DNA of 64,000 bases from Streptomyces albicerus (GTDB taxonomy: Bacteria > Actinomycetota > Actinomycetes > Streptomycetales > Streptomycetaceae). Made by a program: the position numbers and the translations under genes. This document shows, in pieces, positions 31,558 to 38,697 of this stretch. The notes under the pieces are model-generated. The model was not told the origin of the DNA. It did not search any database and saw nothing but the letters and a program-made list of their open reading frames with translations. Location: NCBI RefSeq assembly GCF_008905045.1, contig NZ_VWMY01000033.1:70245-134244 (forward strand). Reading direction: 5' to 3'. The first letter of the stretch is position 1. Every line of letters starts with the position of its first letter.

Positions 31558-31564
31558 TTCACAT

Positions 31565-32377
31565 TCAGGCCTCCGGCATTTCCTGTCCAGGAATAACAGG
31601 ATTTACCGCTCCAGCAGCACCCTCGAATTCCGGCAGATCAAAGGGGACAGGGATGAATCCGCGCACCTCGTGACAGCGATTTAGCACAGTCACCACATAG
31701 GCCAGCATTGAATTGCGATAATGAGTGTACCTCTCGCGGCCAATATTAACTTTTTCACCCTCCGCGAAAGGCAAGTTTGGGCATGCCTCAACCAGCCGAC
31801 GGTCAGCTATTCCAGCCCTGTGCGCCCAGACGTTTCGGATGTTCTGAACTTCGTACAGGGCTTCCCTCACGCGTGGGTCAACCGGACCGTCGAGCCCGAT
31901 CGCGTCGAGTATCCTCTCGAACTTTGTAGCTCCGCTCTTCAGATCCAGCTTGAGGTCGCGCTGCACTTCAGAGACCAGAAACCTCATCCGATCCCCCTCA
32001 GACATGCTTAGGAAACCAGCCAAAGGCACCTTAACTCGAGAAAATGCAGGACTCTCAAGCGCCTCGGGCTTGAATCTGACCCAAGCTTCCACAAGGTCTT
32101 CTATTAGACACTCCAGGGCACCCCATTCCCCCATAATTGCATGCGCATGAAGAAGCGGGAAATCCGATGTAATCTCTGTAGATGAAAGGCGTTGCAGTTC
32201 CTCGCCGCTGATTGAACTTCCTGGGTTCACTTCCCTTCCCTCAGCGAGAACCTCGCCAATCTCAACAAGGGCCACTACACCATGAATTCCTTGATAAGTT
32301 AGGCGAGTCAGCCTCTCCGAATCTTCCATGTGATTAATGAATTGCTGAAAGGGCTTGCGCCAGATCTCATCGGTCAC
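31565..32377 (-). CDS. Low-GC cargo protein with HEPN-like RxxxxH motif
   Basis: 270 residues, mainly helical. IRNVWAHRAGIADRRLVE near 187 gives Arg-4-His, the RNase motif of HEPN domains. Upstream helices (GEWGALECLIEDLVEAWVRF; LVSEVQRDLKLDLKSGATKF) fit an all-alpha HEPN fold. Base composition is clearly lower in GC than the neighbours, with many A/T-ending codons, and it sits at the element edge beside attR. Candidate defence or abortive-infection cargo; family not recognised. Confidence 0.5.
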   Translation of the reverse strand: MTDEIWRKPFQQFINHMEDSERLTRLTYQGIHGVVALVEIGEVLAEGREVNPGSSISGEELQRLSSTEITSDFPLLHAHAIMGEWGALECLIEDLVEAWVRFKPEALESPAFSRVKVPLAGFLSMSEGDRMRFLVSEVQRDLKLDLKSGATKFERILDAIGLDGPVDPRVREALYEVQNIRNVWAHRAGIADRRLVEACPNLPFAEGEKVNIGRERYTHYRNSMLAYVVTVLNRCHEVRGFIPVPFDLPEFEGAAGAVNPVIPGQEMPEA

Positions 32378-32459
32378 ATCAGTAGGCTAGAGCACAGCGA
32401 GACCAAAGTTTCGAGATTTACTACAGCGGCAACTTCCCGCGACACTCATGCCGTGAGGG

Positions 32460-32478
32460 CGTGCCACAGCCGTGCCAC
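32460..32478. promoter_or_regulatory. AICE integrase arm-site candidates, right end
   Basis: CGTGCCAC at 32460-32467 and again at 32471-32478, followed by a repeated GGTCAAC at about 32486 and 32497. It mirrors the left-end pair at 23651-23668. The 200 nt around it hold no gene. Confidence 0.5.
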
Positions 32479-32590
32479 ATCGTGCGGTCAACCACGGTCA
32501 ACGACGGTTCGCCGCAGTCGAGATGCGCGGACGACATGGGCAGCCGTTGCGGCGGAACTGACCTGGGCCGTCCCCGTCGGTGATCGCGCC

Positions 32591-32649
32591 GCCCTTACAA
32601 GGCGGATGTCGGCGGTTCGAAACCGTCCGCGCCCACCAGTCCCAGGACA
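32591..32649 (+). repeat. att core copy 2: 3' end of tRNA-Val(TAC)
   Basis: Identical to 23519-23577 over 59 bp. Here the 5' strand of the anticodon stem is also present (CCGCC at 32589-32593 pairs with GGCGG), but the D-arm and 5' acceptor are missing. Right boundary of the AICE. Confidence 0.85.
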
Positions 32650-32665
32650 AGTCCCAGGACACGAG

Positions 32666-32707
32666 AAGGCCCAGGTCAGCGGGTATGAACCCGAAGACCT
32701 GGGCCTT
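32666..32707 (+). terminator. tRNA-type terminator after att copy 2
   Basis: GGCCCAGGTC (32668-32677) pairs with GACCTGGGCC (32696-32705), with an inner GGGT/ACCC. This is probably the original chromosomal terminator of the tRNA-Val gene. Confidence 0.6.
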
Positions 32708-32865
32708 ACTCACAGCCACGGCCAATCGAACAGGTCCTCTCGAACCCGCGTATGCCGTGAGACGCCTGGGTACGCCCGGATACGCCCGGCCCCGTCTGCC
32801 CCAACAGGCCCACCCGCCAAGAGCGTTGACCCGCCTCCCATGCGCCAGCACAATGAGCGCGCACT

Positions 32866-32883
32866 CGTGAGAGCGCTCTCACG
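32866..32883. promoter_or_regulatory. LacI-family operator palindrome
   Basis: CGTGAGAGCGCTCTCACG, an 18-bp perfect palindrome with the central GAGAGCGCTCTC typical of LacI-type sugar regulators in Streptomyces. It lies 138 nt upstream of the exported glycosidase-like gene. No LacI gene is in the window. Confidence 0.65.
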
Positions 32884-33020
32884 CTCGGCATGCCCCGTAC
32901 ATCCTGCACGCCCGCAGGCTCGCTATGCCCCACAGCCCGCACGTCCCTTGCACGTCCTGCAACGTCCCGCACGTCCCGCACGTTCGACCTTTCGCGCTCG
33001 TACGTTTCCCAGGGAGACCC

Positions 33021-34409
33021 ATGACCCGCAGGCAAGTCCCGGCGTTCAGTCGTCGTACGCTCATCGGCACCGGGCTCGGTATCGGCGCCGCGGTGTTCGC
33101 CGCGGTCGGTTCCGGTGCGGCGCATGCGGCCGGAGCTCAAGGTGCCGGGAGTTCCGCTCAGCGCCGCGGGCACGCTTTTCTTGCCGCCGCCATGGACGCT
33201 TATCCGGATCACGGCAGCGTTCGTCTGACGCAGAGTTACACCGACCAGGCAGGGTTGTTCAGCACGGCGTTCACGTACGACAACGCGCTTGCGATCCTGG
33301 CCCACTTGGCGGTGCGTACCGCCGGCGGTCGGGCCAGAGCCGTGGTGCTCGGTGACGCGTTGCTCTATGCCCAGGCTCATGACCCGGCGTACGACGACGG
33401 CAGGTTGCGGCAGGCCTACAACGTCGGGCCGTACACCTTTTTCGACGGTTCGCTGCAACCGGACGGCTTCGTGCGGGCGGACGGGACCGTGAACGTGGGC
33501 ACCCAGTTCGGGTTCACGGGTACGGCGGTGGGTGACATGGCCTGGGCGGGCATCGCGCTGAGTGCGCTCGCCCAGCGGACCGGGGCTCGCCGCTTCCTCG
33601 ATGGCGCCGTGCGGATCGGCGAGTGGATCGAGCGGACCGGGCGCACCGACGAGCCCCTCGGCGGCTACAAGTTCGGGGTCAGCGGGGCGAACGAGAAGCT
33701 GCCGTTCACCTCGACCGAGCACAACACCGATCTGGTCTGCCTCTTCGGGCGGCTCGCCCGGCTCACCGGGGACCGGGTGTGGCTGGAGCGGCGCGCGCGG
33801 GCCGAGGCGTTCGTCAAGAAGATGTGGGAGCCGTCCGGGGGCTTCTTCTACACCGGTACCAACGACGGTGTGACGGTCAATACGTCGCCGATTCCCGAGG
33901 ACACCCAGACCTGGACCCATCTCGCCCTCGCCTCCCGCTCGTACTCCCGGTCGCTGGACTGGGCGGCGGCCGAGCTGGCCGTACTCGACCACGCCGACCG
34001 GCGGAACAGCACGGTGCCCGCGGGCCAGTCGTACGAGGGGGTCACCTTCAGCTCCGCGAGTCTTCTGGCGAACGAGGACGCCCCGATCGCCGAGTTCCAG
34101 CCCAGGCCGGACCGGAACGGCGTGTGGTTCGAGGGAACGGCCCATCTCGCGCTTGCCCTGCGGGACCGGCACGCACCCGGCGACGAGGCACGCGCCCGTC
34201 GGCTGATCGCCTCCACCGAACAGGCTCAGGACCTGCTCGGCACCGGCCAGACCATCGGCGGCAAGGCCCTGCCCGAACGCTCCGGAGTCGTCTCGGCGAG
34301 CAGCCCGCTCGACACCGGATTCGGCTTCGGCTACTACCCGTACCGCCACGCGGGGGCGACCGCCTGGTACCTGCTGGCGGCGACCCGCAGCAATCCCTTG
34401 CGTGCCTGA
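33021..34409 (+). CDS. Tat-exported (alpha/alpha)6-barrel glycosidase-like protein
   Basis: 462 residues. A twin-arginine signal (RRTLIGTGLGIGAAVFAAVG) ends near AHA. The mature part has repeated helical hairpins, and the phrases TFTYDNALAILAHLA-like, AVGDMAWAGIALSALAQRTG and NTDLVCLFGRLARLTGDR occur in (alpha/alpha)6-barrel enzymes acting on glycans. Family number is not certain. AGGGAG precedes ATG 33021. The LacI-like palindrome upstream suggests carbohydrate control. Confidence 0.65.
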   Translation: MTRRQVPAFSRRTLIGTGLGIGAAVFAAVGSGAAHAAGAQGAGSSAQRRGHAFLAAAMDAYPDHGSVRLTQSYTDQAGLFSTAFTYDNALAILAHLAVRTAGGRARAVVLGDALLYAQAHDPAYDDGRLRQAYNVGPYTFFDGSLQPDGFVRADGTVNVGTQFGFTGTAVGDMAWAGIALSALAQRTGARRFLDGAVRIGEWIERTGRTDEPLGGYKFGVSGANEKLPFTSTEHNTDLVCLFGRLARLTGDRVWLERRARAEAFVKKMWEPSGGFFYTGTNDGVTVNTSPIPEDTQTWTHLALASRSYSRSLDWAAAELAVLDHADRRNSTVPAGQSYEGVTFSSASLLANEDAPIAEFQPRPDRNGVWFEGTAHLALALRDRHAPGDEARARRLIASTEQAQDLLGTGQTIGGKALPERSGVVSASSPLDTGFGFGYYPYRHAGATAWYLLAATRSNPLRA

Positions 34410-34516
34410 ACGCTCAACTGCCGCTGCGCCATGGTCCGTTACGCCTCGGCTCGTTTCGGCGCGGCTCGTTTCGTCCCGGCCCGTTACGTCATGGCCTCAC
34501 GTCCCGGTCCTCGCCC

Positions 34517-34864
34517 TCACGAGGACCGCCCCTCCTCCTCCGCGTCCCGTACGTGCTTCAGGCTCATCCGCGCGTCCACCTTCTCCGGAGTCGCGACCTC
34601 CGACCAGAAGCGGTGGCAGGTCACGAAGACCGCGAGCTCACGCTCGCGCTCGCGGAGCTTCTCCACCTCGGCCTGTTCGTCCGCGGTCCAGCCGGGGGAG
34701 GCGGGTCGCTCCACCTTGCGCCAGCCGTAGTCGTCACTGAAGCCGTCCAGGGGCTCGACCGACCAGGGGAGCCGCTTCAGGAGGGCCAGAAGCTCGGCCC
34801 GGACCTGATGCAACTCCTCCTGACCGGCCAGGAGGTCACTCGGAAAGTCATAGGTCGCAGCCAC
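34517..34864 (-). CDS. Conserved actinobacterial hypothetical
   Basis: 115 residues, charged and helical: DLLAGQEELHQVRAELLALL, then ADEQAEVEKLRERERELAVF, then CHRFWSEV. No known domain seen. It is convergent with the glycosidase-like gene. Confidence 0.6.
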   Translation of the reverse strand: MAATYDFPSDLLAGQEELHQVRAELLALLKRLPWSVEPLDGFSDDYGWRKVERPASPGWTADEQAEVEKLRERERELAVFVTCHRFWSEVATPEKVDARMSLKHVRDAEEEGRSS

Positions 34865-35037
34865 ACGACAATGCTACGCCTGTTCGATTTTGGGATGCGA
34901 GTTCCTTGGGGGACTTCACGCGAACGTGTGTGACCGAGCGCTTCAGTTGGCCGCTCTGCGCTCGGCAGCCGGTTGGCCGTCACAGAGCGGGAGGCCGTCT
35001 TGTCTCCACTATGGACACTTCCTGATTGGAGAGATAC

Positions 35038-35448
35038 ATGAGCGCTGAGCAGGCACACATGCCCCCAGGCGTCGAGGTGATCGCTACCCGGCCGGAGGCG
35101 ACGGCCGGGATCCCGGCAGGCTCCGAGGCCAGGACCGTCCGGGTCACCCTGTCGCCCGGTGACCCCGGCGCGCCGCCGCACCGGCACCCCGGACCGCTCT
35201 TCGGCTACGTGACCCAGGGCGAGATCCTCTTCGAGCTGGAGGGGCAGCCGCCCCGGGTGCTCAAGGCCGGTGACGCCGTGTTCGAGCCCGGGGGCGACGT
35301 GATCCACTACGTGGGCGCCAACAACCTTCCGGACGCGCAGTCGGAGCTGGTGGTGACCATGTTCGCGCCGCCTGGTACCCCGGTTCTGACCGTGGTGAGC
35401 GCAGAGGAATTGGCCGAACGACGACACCTACGGTTCGCCCAGCCTTGA
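35038..35448 (+). CDS. Cupin-domain protein
   Basis: 136 residues with a cupin barrel: GAPPHRHPGPLFGYVTQGEI (metal motif 1, with HRH and E) and AGDAVFEPGGDVIHYV (motif 2, with H). GGAGAG precedes the ATG. It may be a small-molecule-binding or quercetinase-like enzyme; substrate unknown. Confidence 0.8.
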   Translation: MSAEQAHMPPGVEVIATRPEATAGIPAGSEARTVRVTLSPGDPGAPPHRHPGPLFGYVTQGEILFELEGQPPRVLKAGDAVFEPGGDVIHYVGANNLPDAQSELVVTMFAPPGTPVLTVVSAEELAERRHLRFAQP

Positions 35449-35624
35449 TGACCTCCGGTATTGCGGCTCTCAGTCACAACGCGTGCGCCACGAGCGCCAC
35501 GGCGTGCGGATACTCGGGAAAAGTCCCGCGAAGAAGTTCCGGCGCGTTGTCGAACCCGTCGTCGGCCGCTCGACGCAGGGGTGTGAGGCGGGGAGAGGCT
35601 CCGCCTTCCGACCGAGGAGGCAGC

Positions 35625-35981
35625 ATGCCGCGCTTTCTGACGATGATCCGTATGGACGAGCAGAACGCTCCCGTCGACGACCCGGGGCCCGAGTTCGAGG
35701 AGCGCATGGGGGCGCTGTTCGAGGAGATCACCAAGGCCGGGGTCATGCTGGACACGGCCGGGCTGACGCCCACCTCGGAGGGGACCCGGATGACCTGGGC
35801 CGGGGGGAAGGTCAGTTACACCGACGGGCCGTTCACCGAGACCAAGGAAGTCGTCGGCGGGTACTCCATCGTCCAGGCCAAGGACAAGGCCGAGGCGATG
35901 GAGTGGGCCAAGCGGTTCCTGCAGATCCATCCGCCGCACTGGAAGCTCACGGCCGAGGTCCGGGAGATCACGGAGGGCTGA
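35625..35981 (+). CDS. YCII/DGPF-domain protein
   Basis: 118 residues: MPRFLTMIRMDEQNAPVDDP ... YTDGPFTETKEVVGGYSIVQ ... AMEWAKRFLQIHP. The DGPFTE-KE motif marks the DGPF subfamily of YCII-related proteins, often linked to ECF sigma factors, though none is seen here. CGAGGAGG precedes ATG 35625. Confidence 0.85.
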   Translation: MPRFLTMIRMDEQNAPVDDPGPEFEERMGALFEEITKAGVMLDTAGLTPTSEGTRMTWAGGKVSYTDGPFTETKEVVGGYSIVQAKDKAEAMEWAKRFLQIHPPHWKLTAEVREITEG

Positions 35982-36004
35982 GGCGCCCACGGCGGTACGT
36001 CACC

Positions 36005-36069
36005 ACAGCAGTACGGCACTGCAGCAGTACGTACGTCACTACAGCAGTACGTCGCTGGGCAGCGGTACG
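36005..36069. repeat. Degenerate (A/G)CAGC(A/G)GTACG repeats
   Basis: Four copies of the 11-mer start at 36005, 36021, 36041 and 36059 (spacings 16, 20 and 18), right before the strong terminator. No gene covers them. Confidence 0.5.
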
Positions 36070-36072
36070 GCG

Positions 36073-36116
36073 CTGGGCCCCGGCCGGGAGGAGTCTGTCT
36101 CCCGGCCGGGGCCCAG
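36073..36116. terminator. Very strong terminator hairpin
   Basis: CTGGGCCCCGGCCGGGAG pairs perfectly with CTCCCGGCCGGGGCCCAG: an 18-bp stem with an 8-nt loop. It lies about 90 nt after the YCII stop. Confidence 0.75.
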
Positions 36117-36177
36117 TGACGTACCGGAGGTCGCTGTTCCCCGTCGCGATGTCAGTGCCGCGCGCGAGACTGGACGT

Positions 36178-36414
36178 ATGTGCCGAAGCATCAAGACACT
36201 CCGACCGCCCGTCCTTCCCGAAGAGGCCACGGAGGAGGACATCCGCGCCGCCGCCCTCCAGTACGTCCGCAAGGTCTCCGGCTTCCGCGCCCCGGCCGCG
36301 CACAACCGCGAGGTGTTCGACCGCGCGGTCGACGCGATCACGGAGGCGACGGCCGAGTTGCTGGCCGGACTCGAGATACGCGGGCAGACGGCCACGAGCC
36401 GCCAGGCCGGCTGA
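36178..36414 (+). CDS. DUF2277 family protein
   Basis: 78 residues, MCRSIKTLRPPVLPEEATEE ... ALQYVRKVSGFRAPAAHNRE. It matches the DUF2277 signature (MCRSIKTLR and YVRKVSGFR). Function of the family is unknown. Single-gene unit downstream of the terminator. Confidence 0.85.
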   Translation: MCRSIKTLRPPVLPEEATEEDIRAAALQYVRKVSGFRAPAAHNREVFDRAVDAITEATAELLAGLEIRGQTATSRQAG

Positions 36415-36510
36415 CCGCGCCCACGAGAAGGCCCCCATCGAAACGCGCCCGCCCAAAGGCCCCCGCCAAGGGGGCCCACGAGAACGCGCCTCCCCGAAGG
36501 CGCGTACGCC

Positions 36511-37155
36511 TCAGGAGCCCTGGCCCGCCTCCGCCACGGGCGCCGGTGACGGCCGTCGCATCAGGTACGCCGCCCCCGCCCCGGCCCCGAACAGCGCCAC
36601 CAGCGAAACGCCCGCGGCGAGCCAGGTCGCGCCCAGCCACTGGCCGCCGAAGTAGCCGAGGGCGACGCTGTACGCGGCCCAGGCGAGGCCCGCGAGGATC
36701 GACCAGGGCAGGAACTCGCGGACGCGGCGGTGCGCGGCGCCCGCGCCGAGGGAGACGACCGAGCGGCCCGCGGGCGCGAAGCGGGCCAGGACGACCAGGG
36801 CGCCGCCGCCGCGTGCGAGGGCCGCGCCGAGACGTTCCTGCGCGCTGGTCAGGCGGCGGGAGCGGGCGATGGCGCGGTCCAGACGCTCGCCGCCCTGCCA
36901 GGCCAGCCGGTACGCCACCAGGTCGCCGAGGACCGACGCGGTCGCGGCGGAGAGGGTCAGCGAGAGGATGTCCGGCACGTGGGCGGTCGCCGCGCCGGTA
37001 CCGGCCGCGGCCGCCGTCGCCGCCGTGATGACCAGGACGCCGCTCGGCAGCACCGGCAGAAAGACGTCGAACAGGACCGACAGAGCCACCACCGCATAGA
37101 TCCACTGGCTGTAGATCCAAGGGCTGCCGGCCAGCGACCCCACATTCTCAAGCAC
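36511..37155 (-). CDS. DedA-family membrane protein
   Basis: 214 residues from GTG 37155 (GGGGAG 8 nt upstream). The SNARE-associated/DedA core is seen as FLPVLPSGVLVITAATAA, VLGDLVAYRLAWQGGERLDR, RFAPAGRSVVSLGAGAAHRR, then FLPWSILAGLAWAAYSVALG. DedA proteins are envelope lipid scramblase-like transporters. Divergent from the SOD-like gene. Confidence 0.82.
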   Translation of the reverse strand: MLENVGSLAGSPWIYSQWIYAVVALSVLFDVFLPVLPSGVLVITAATAAAAGTGAATAHVPDILSLTLSAATASVLGDLVAYRLAWQGGERLDRAIARSRRLTSAQERLGAALARGGGALVVLARFAPAGRSVVSLGAGAAHRRVREFLPWSILAGLAWAAYSVALGYFGGQWLGATWLAAGVSLVALFGAGAGAAYLMRRPSPAPVAEAGQGS

Positions 37156-37403
37156 CCGAACTCCCCTGTGTCTCCCCCGTAGGCCGCGACCATGCCGTGA
37201 ACGCCGCGATGTCGCGGGGAGCGGCAGGAGCGGCCTGTGACAGCCATACAGCGTACGCCTCGGGTCCGACAGGAGATCCACAGGGGGCACGTGCGTTCGC
37301 CACACCATGTTCACCCGGCTGCCGCTTCCCGGGGAGCGGGCGGGCTCCGCGTCCCGTACCAACGGAAAGGGGCCGACAAACGGTGTGAGGAGCGGAACCG
37401 GCG

Positions 37404-38054
37404 ATGGTGGCAGGAACAGCGGGAATATCAGGGATCGTGATCGGGGCTCTGGCGTCGGCCGTGCTCGTGGCAGGCGCGGGCGGTGCCTACGGCGCGACCG
37501 GCGCGGGCGGTGCGTACGGTGCGGGCAGTGCGTACGGCGCTCCCGGCGATGGCGGCACGGGCGACACGGCGGGCGCCGACGAAACGCCCGGCTACCGGAT
37601 GCGGACGGAGGGCCGCTTCGCGCCGCCCGGCTCACTCATCCCGTCGGCGGCCGTCACGTACGACACGAAGCTCGTGCCCGCGGGCTCGTGGATCGAGGTG
37701 ACTCAGCGTGGCGCGGCGGGCGGCGGCATGACGGTGACGCTGCGGGTGACGGGGCTGAAGCCAGGGCATGTGTACGGCGCGCATGTGCACCAGAAGCCGT
37801 GCGGCGCCGATCCGGCCGACTCGGGCGGGCACTACCAGCACCGGCCGTCGTCGGACCCGGCCGACGCGAACGCCGACAACGAGGTGTGGCTCGACTTCAC
37901 CGCCGACGCGTACGGCGCGGGCGCGGCGAGCGCGTACCACGACTGGAACTTCCGGCGCGGCGAGGCCGCCTCCGTCGTGCTGCACAGCGAGCCGGGCAAC
38001 TTCGGCGCGCGGCTGGCGTGCTTCACCGTGCCCTTCGTCGGGTGGGCTGCCTGA
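37404..38054 (+). CDS. Secreted Cu/Zn-SOD-like protein
   Basis: 216 residues. A hydrophobic signal is followed by a Gly/Ala/Tyr-rich linker with YGA(G/T)GAGGAYGAG repeats. The domain has GHVYGAHVHQKPCGADPADS and GGHYQH, which provide the HVH and distal His copper/zinc ligands of the SodC fold, plus the Cys of the disulfide (CF near the end). The electrostatic loop Arg is not obvious, so catalytic activity is uncertain. Confidence 0.7.
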   Translation: MVAGTAGISGIVIGALASAVLVAGAGGAYGATGAGGAYGAGSAYGAPGDGGTGDTAGADETPGYRMRTEGRFAPPGSLIPSAAVTYDTKLVPAGSWIEVTQRGAAGGGMTVTLRVTGLKPGHVYGAHVHQKPCGADPADSGGHYQHRPSSDPADANADNEVWLDFTADAYGAGAASAYHDWNFRRGEAASVVLHSEPGNFGARLACFTVPFVGWAA

Positions 38055-38097
38055 GCGTTCCGCTGGGGGCCCGGGCGCCGGCGCCCGACACGACGAC

Positions 38098-38130
38098 GGC
38101 GCCCGCCCCCATTGCGGCAGGGCGGGCGCC
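38098..38130. terminator. Bidirectional terminator
   Basis: GGCGCCCGCCC and GGGCGGGCGCC form an 11-bp stem between convergent SOD-like and DoxX genes. Confidence 0.7.
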
Positions 38131-38155
38131 GGTCTGGCTGGTACGGGTGCGGGCG

Positions 38156-38608
38156 TCAGGCCGCGACCGGTTCCGAGGAACGCTTCTCGGCGGAAGCCGA
38201 GGACGAGCGGCCCGCGAAGAGCCGGTCCAGGCCGAACGCGCCCGAGCCGGTGAAGACCAGCAGGAACATCGACCAGCAGTACATGGCCGCGCCCTCACCC
38301 TGGTTCTTGATCGGCCACAGGTCCTGCGGCTGGTGGACCTTGAAGTACGCGTAGGCCATCGCGCCCGAGGCTATGAACGCCGCGATACGGGTACCGAGGC
38401 CGAGCAGGACCAGGCTGCCGCCGACGAGCTCGATGACGGCCGCGTACCAGTCCGGCCAGGCGCCCGTTTCGACGGTGGCGCCCTTGCCGTCCACGCCGCC
38501 GAGGACACCGAGCAGCGCGACGGCTCCGTGGCAGGTGAAGAGCAGGCCGATGACGATGCGGAACAGGCCGATGGCGTACGGCTGGGCGCTGTTTAGGCGT
38601 CCGGTCAT
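38156..38608 (-). CDS. DoxX family membrane protein
   Basis: 150 residues with four transmembrane helices: YAIGLFRIVIGLLFTCHGAV, YAAVIELVGGSLVLLGLG, AAFIASGAMAYAYFKVHQPQ and AAMYCWSMFLLVFTGSGAF. This is the DoxX/DoxD layout. Related proteins are linked to thiosulfate/quinone redox and oxidative stress. The start at 38608 has GGAG upstream. Confidence 0.82.
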   Translation of the reverse strand: MTGRLNSAQPYAIGLFRIVIGLLFTCHGAVALLGVLGGVDGKGATVETGAWPDWYAAVIELVGGSLVLLGLGTRIAAFIASGAMAYAYFKVHQPQDLWPIKNQGEGAAMYCWSMFLLVFTGSGAFGLDRLFAGRSSSASAEKRSSEPVAA

Positions 38609-38683
38609 GTGGGGGAACTCCTTCGGTCTGATGCGGTCCCAGGGGGACCGCACTTGGGGACGGAACCGAGTGAGTGCTCTACG

Positions 38684-38697
38684 TTAGGTCGACCTAA
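38684..38697. promoter_or_regulatory. TTAGGTCGACCTAA palindrome upstream of DoxX
   Basis: A 14-bp perfect palindrome about 76 nt upstream of the DoxX start, overlapping the stop codon of the FAD gene. It has the half-sites of a DtxR/IdeR box (TTAGGT...ACCTAA) but is shorter than the usual 19 bp. Confidence 0.5.

Larger units (their letters stand above)
23519..32649. mobile_element. Actinomycete integrative and conjugative element (pSAM2 type)
   Basis: About 9.07 kb between the starts of identical 59-bp tRNA-Val repeats. It holds a tyrosine integrase, Xis, RepSA-type rolling-circle initiator, small Spd proteins, one FtsK-like Tra, a KorSA-like GntR regulator with operators, a Nudix Pif-like protein and one cargo gene. 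Every AICE function is present and intact in reading, so excision and mycelial transfer look possible. Confidence 0.9.

Noticed and set aside
32540..32640. Complete tRNA gene at the second att copy
   Set aside because: The anticodon stem and everything 3' are present, but no D-arm or 5' acceptor strand complementary to CGCGCCC is found upstream.
32498..32851. Leftward ORF of 117 codons over the right att site
   Set aside because: It is only the antisense of the tRNA 3' end, its terminator and spacer. It has no ribosome site and its middle (ARTVSNRRHPPCKGG) is the translated complement of the tRNA.
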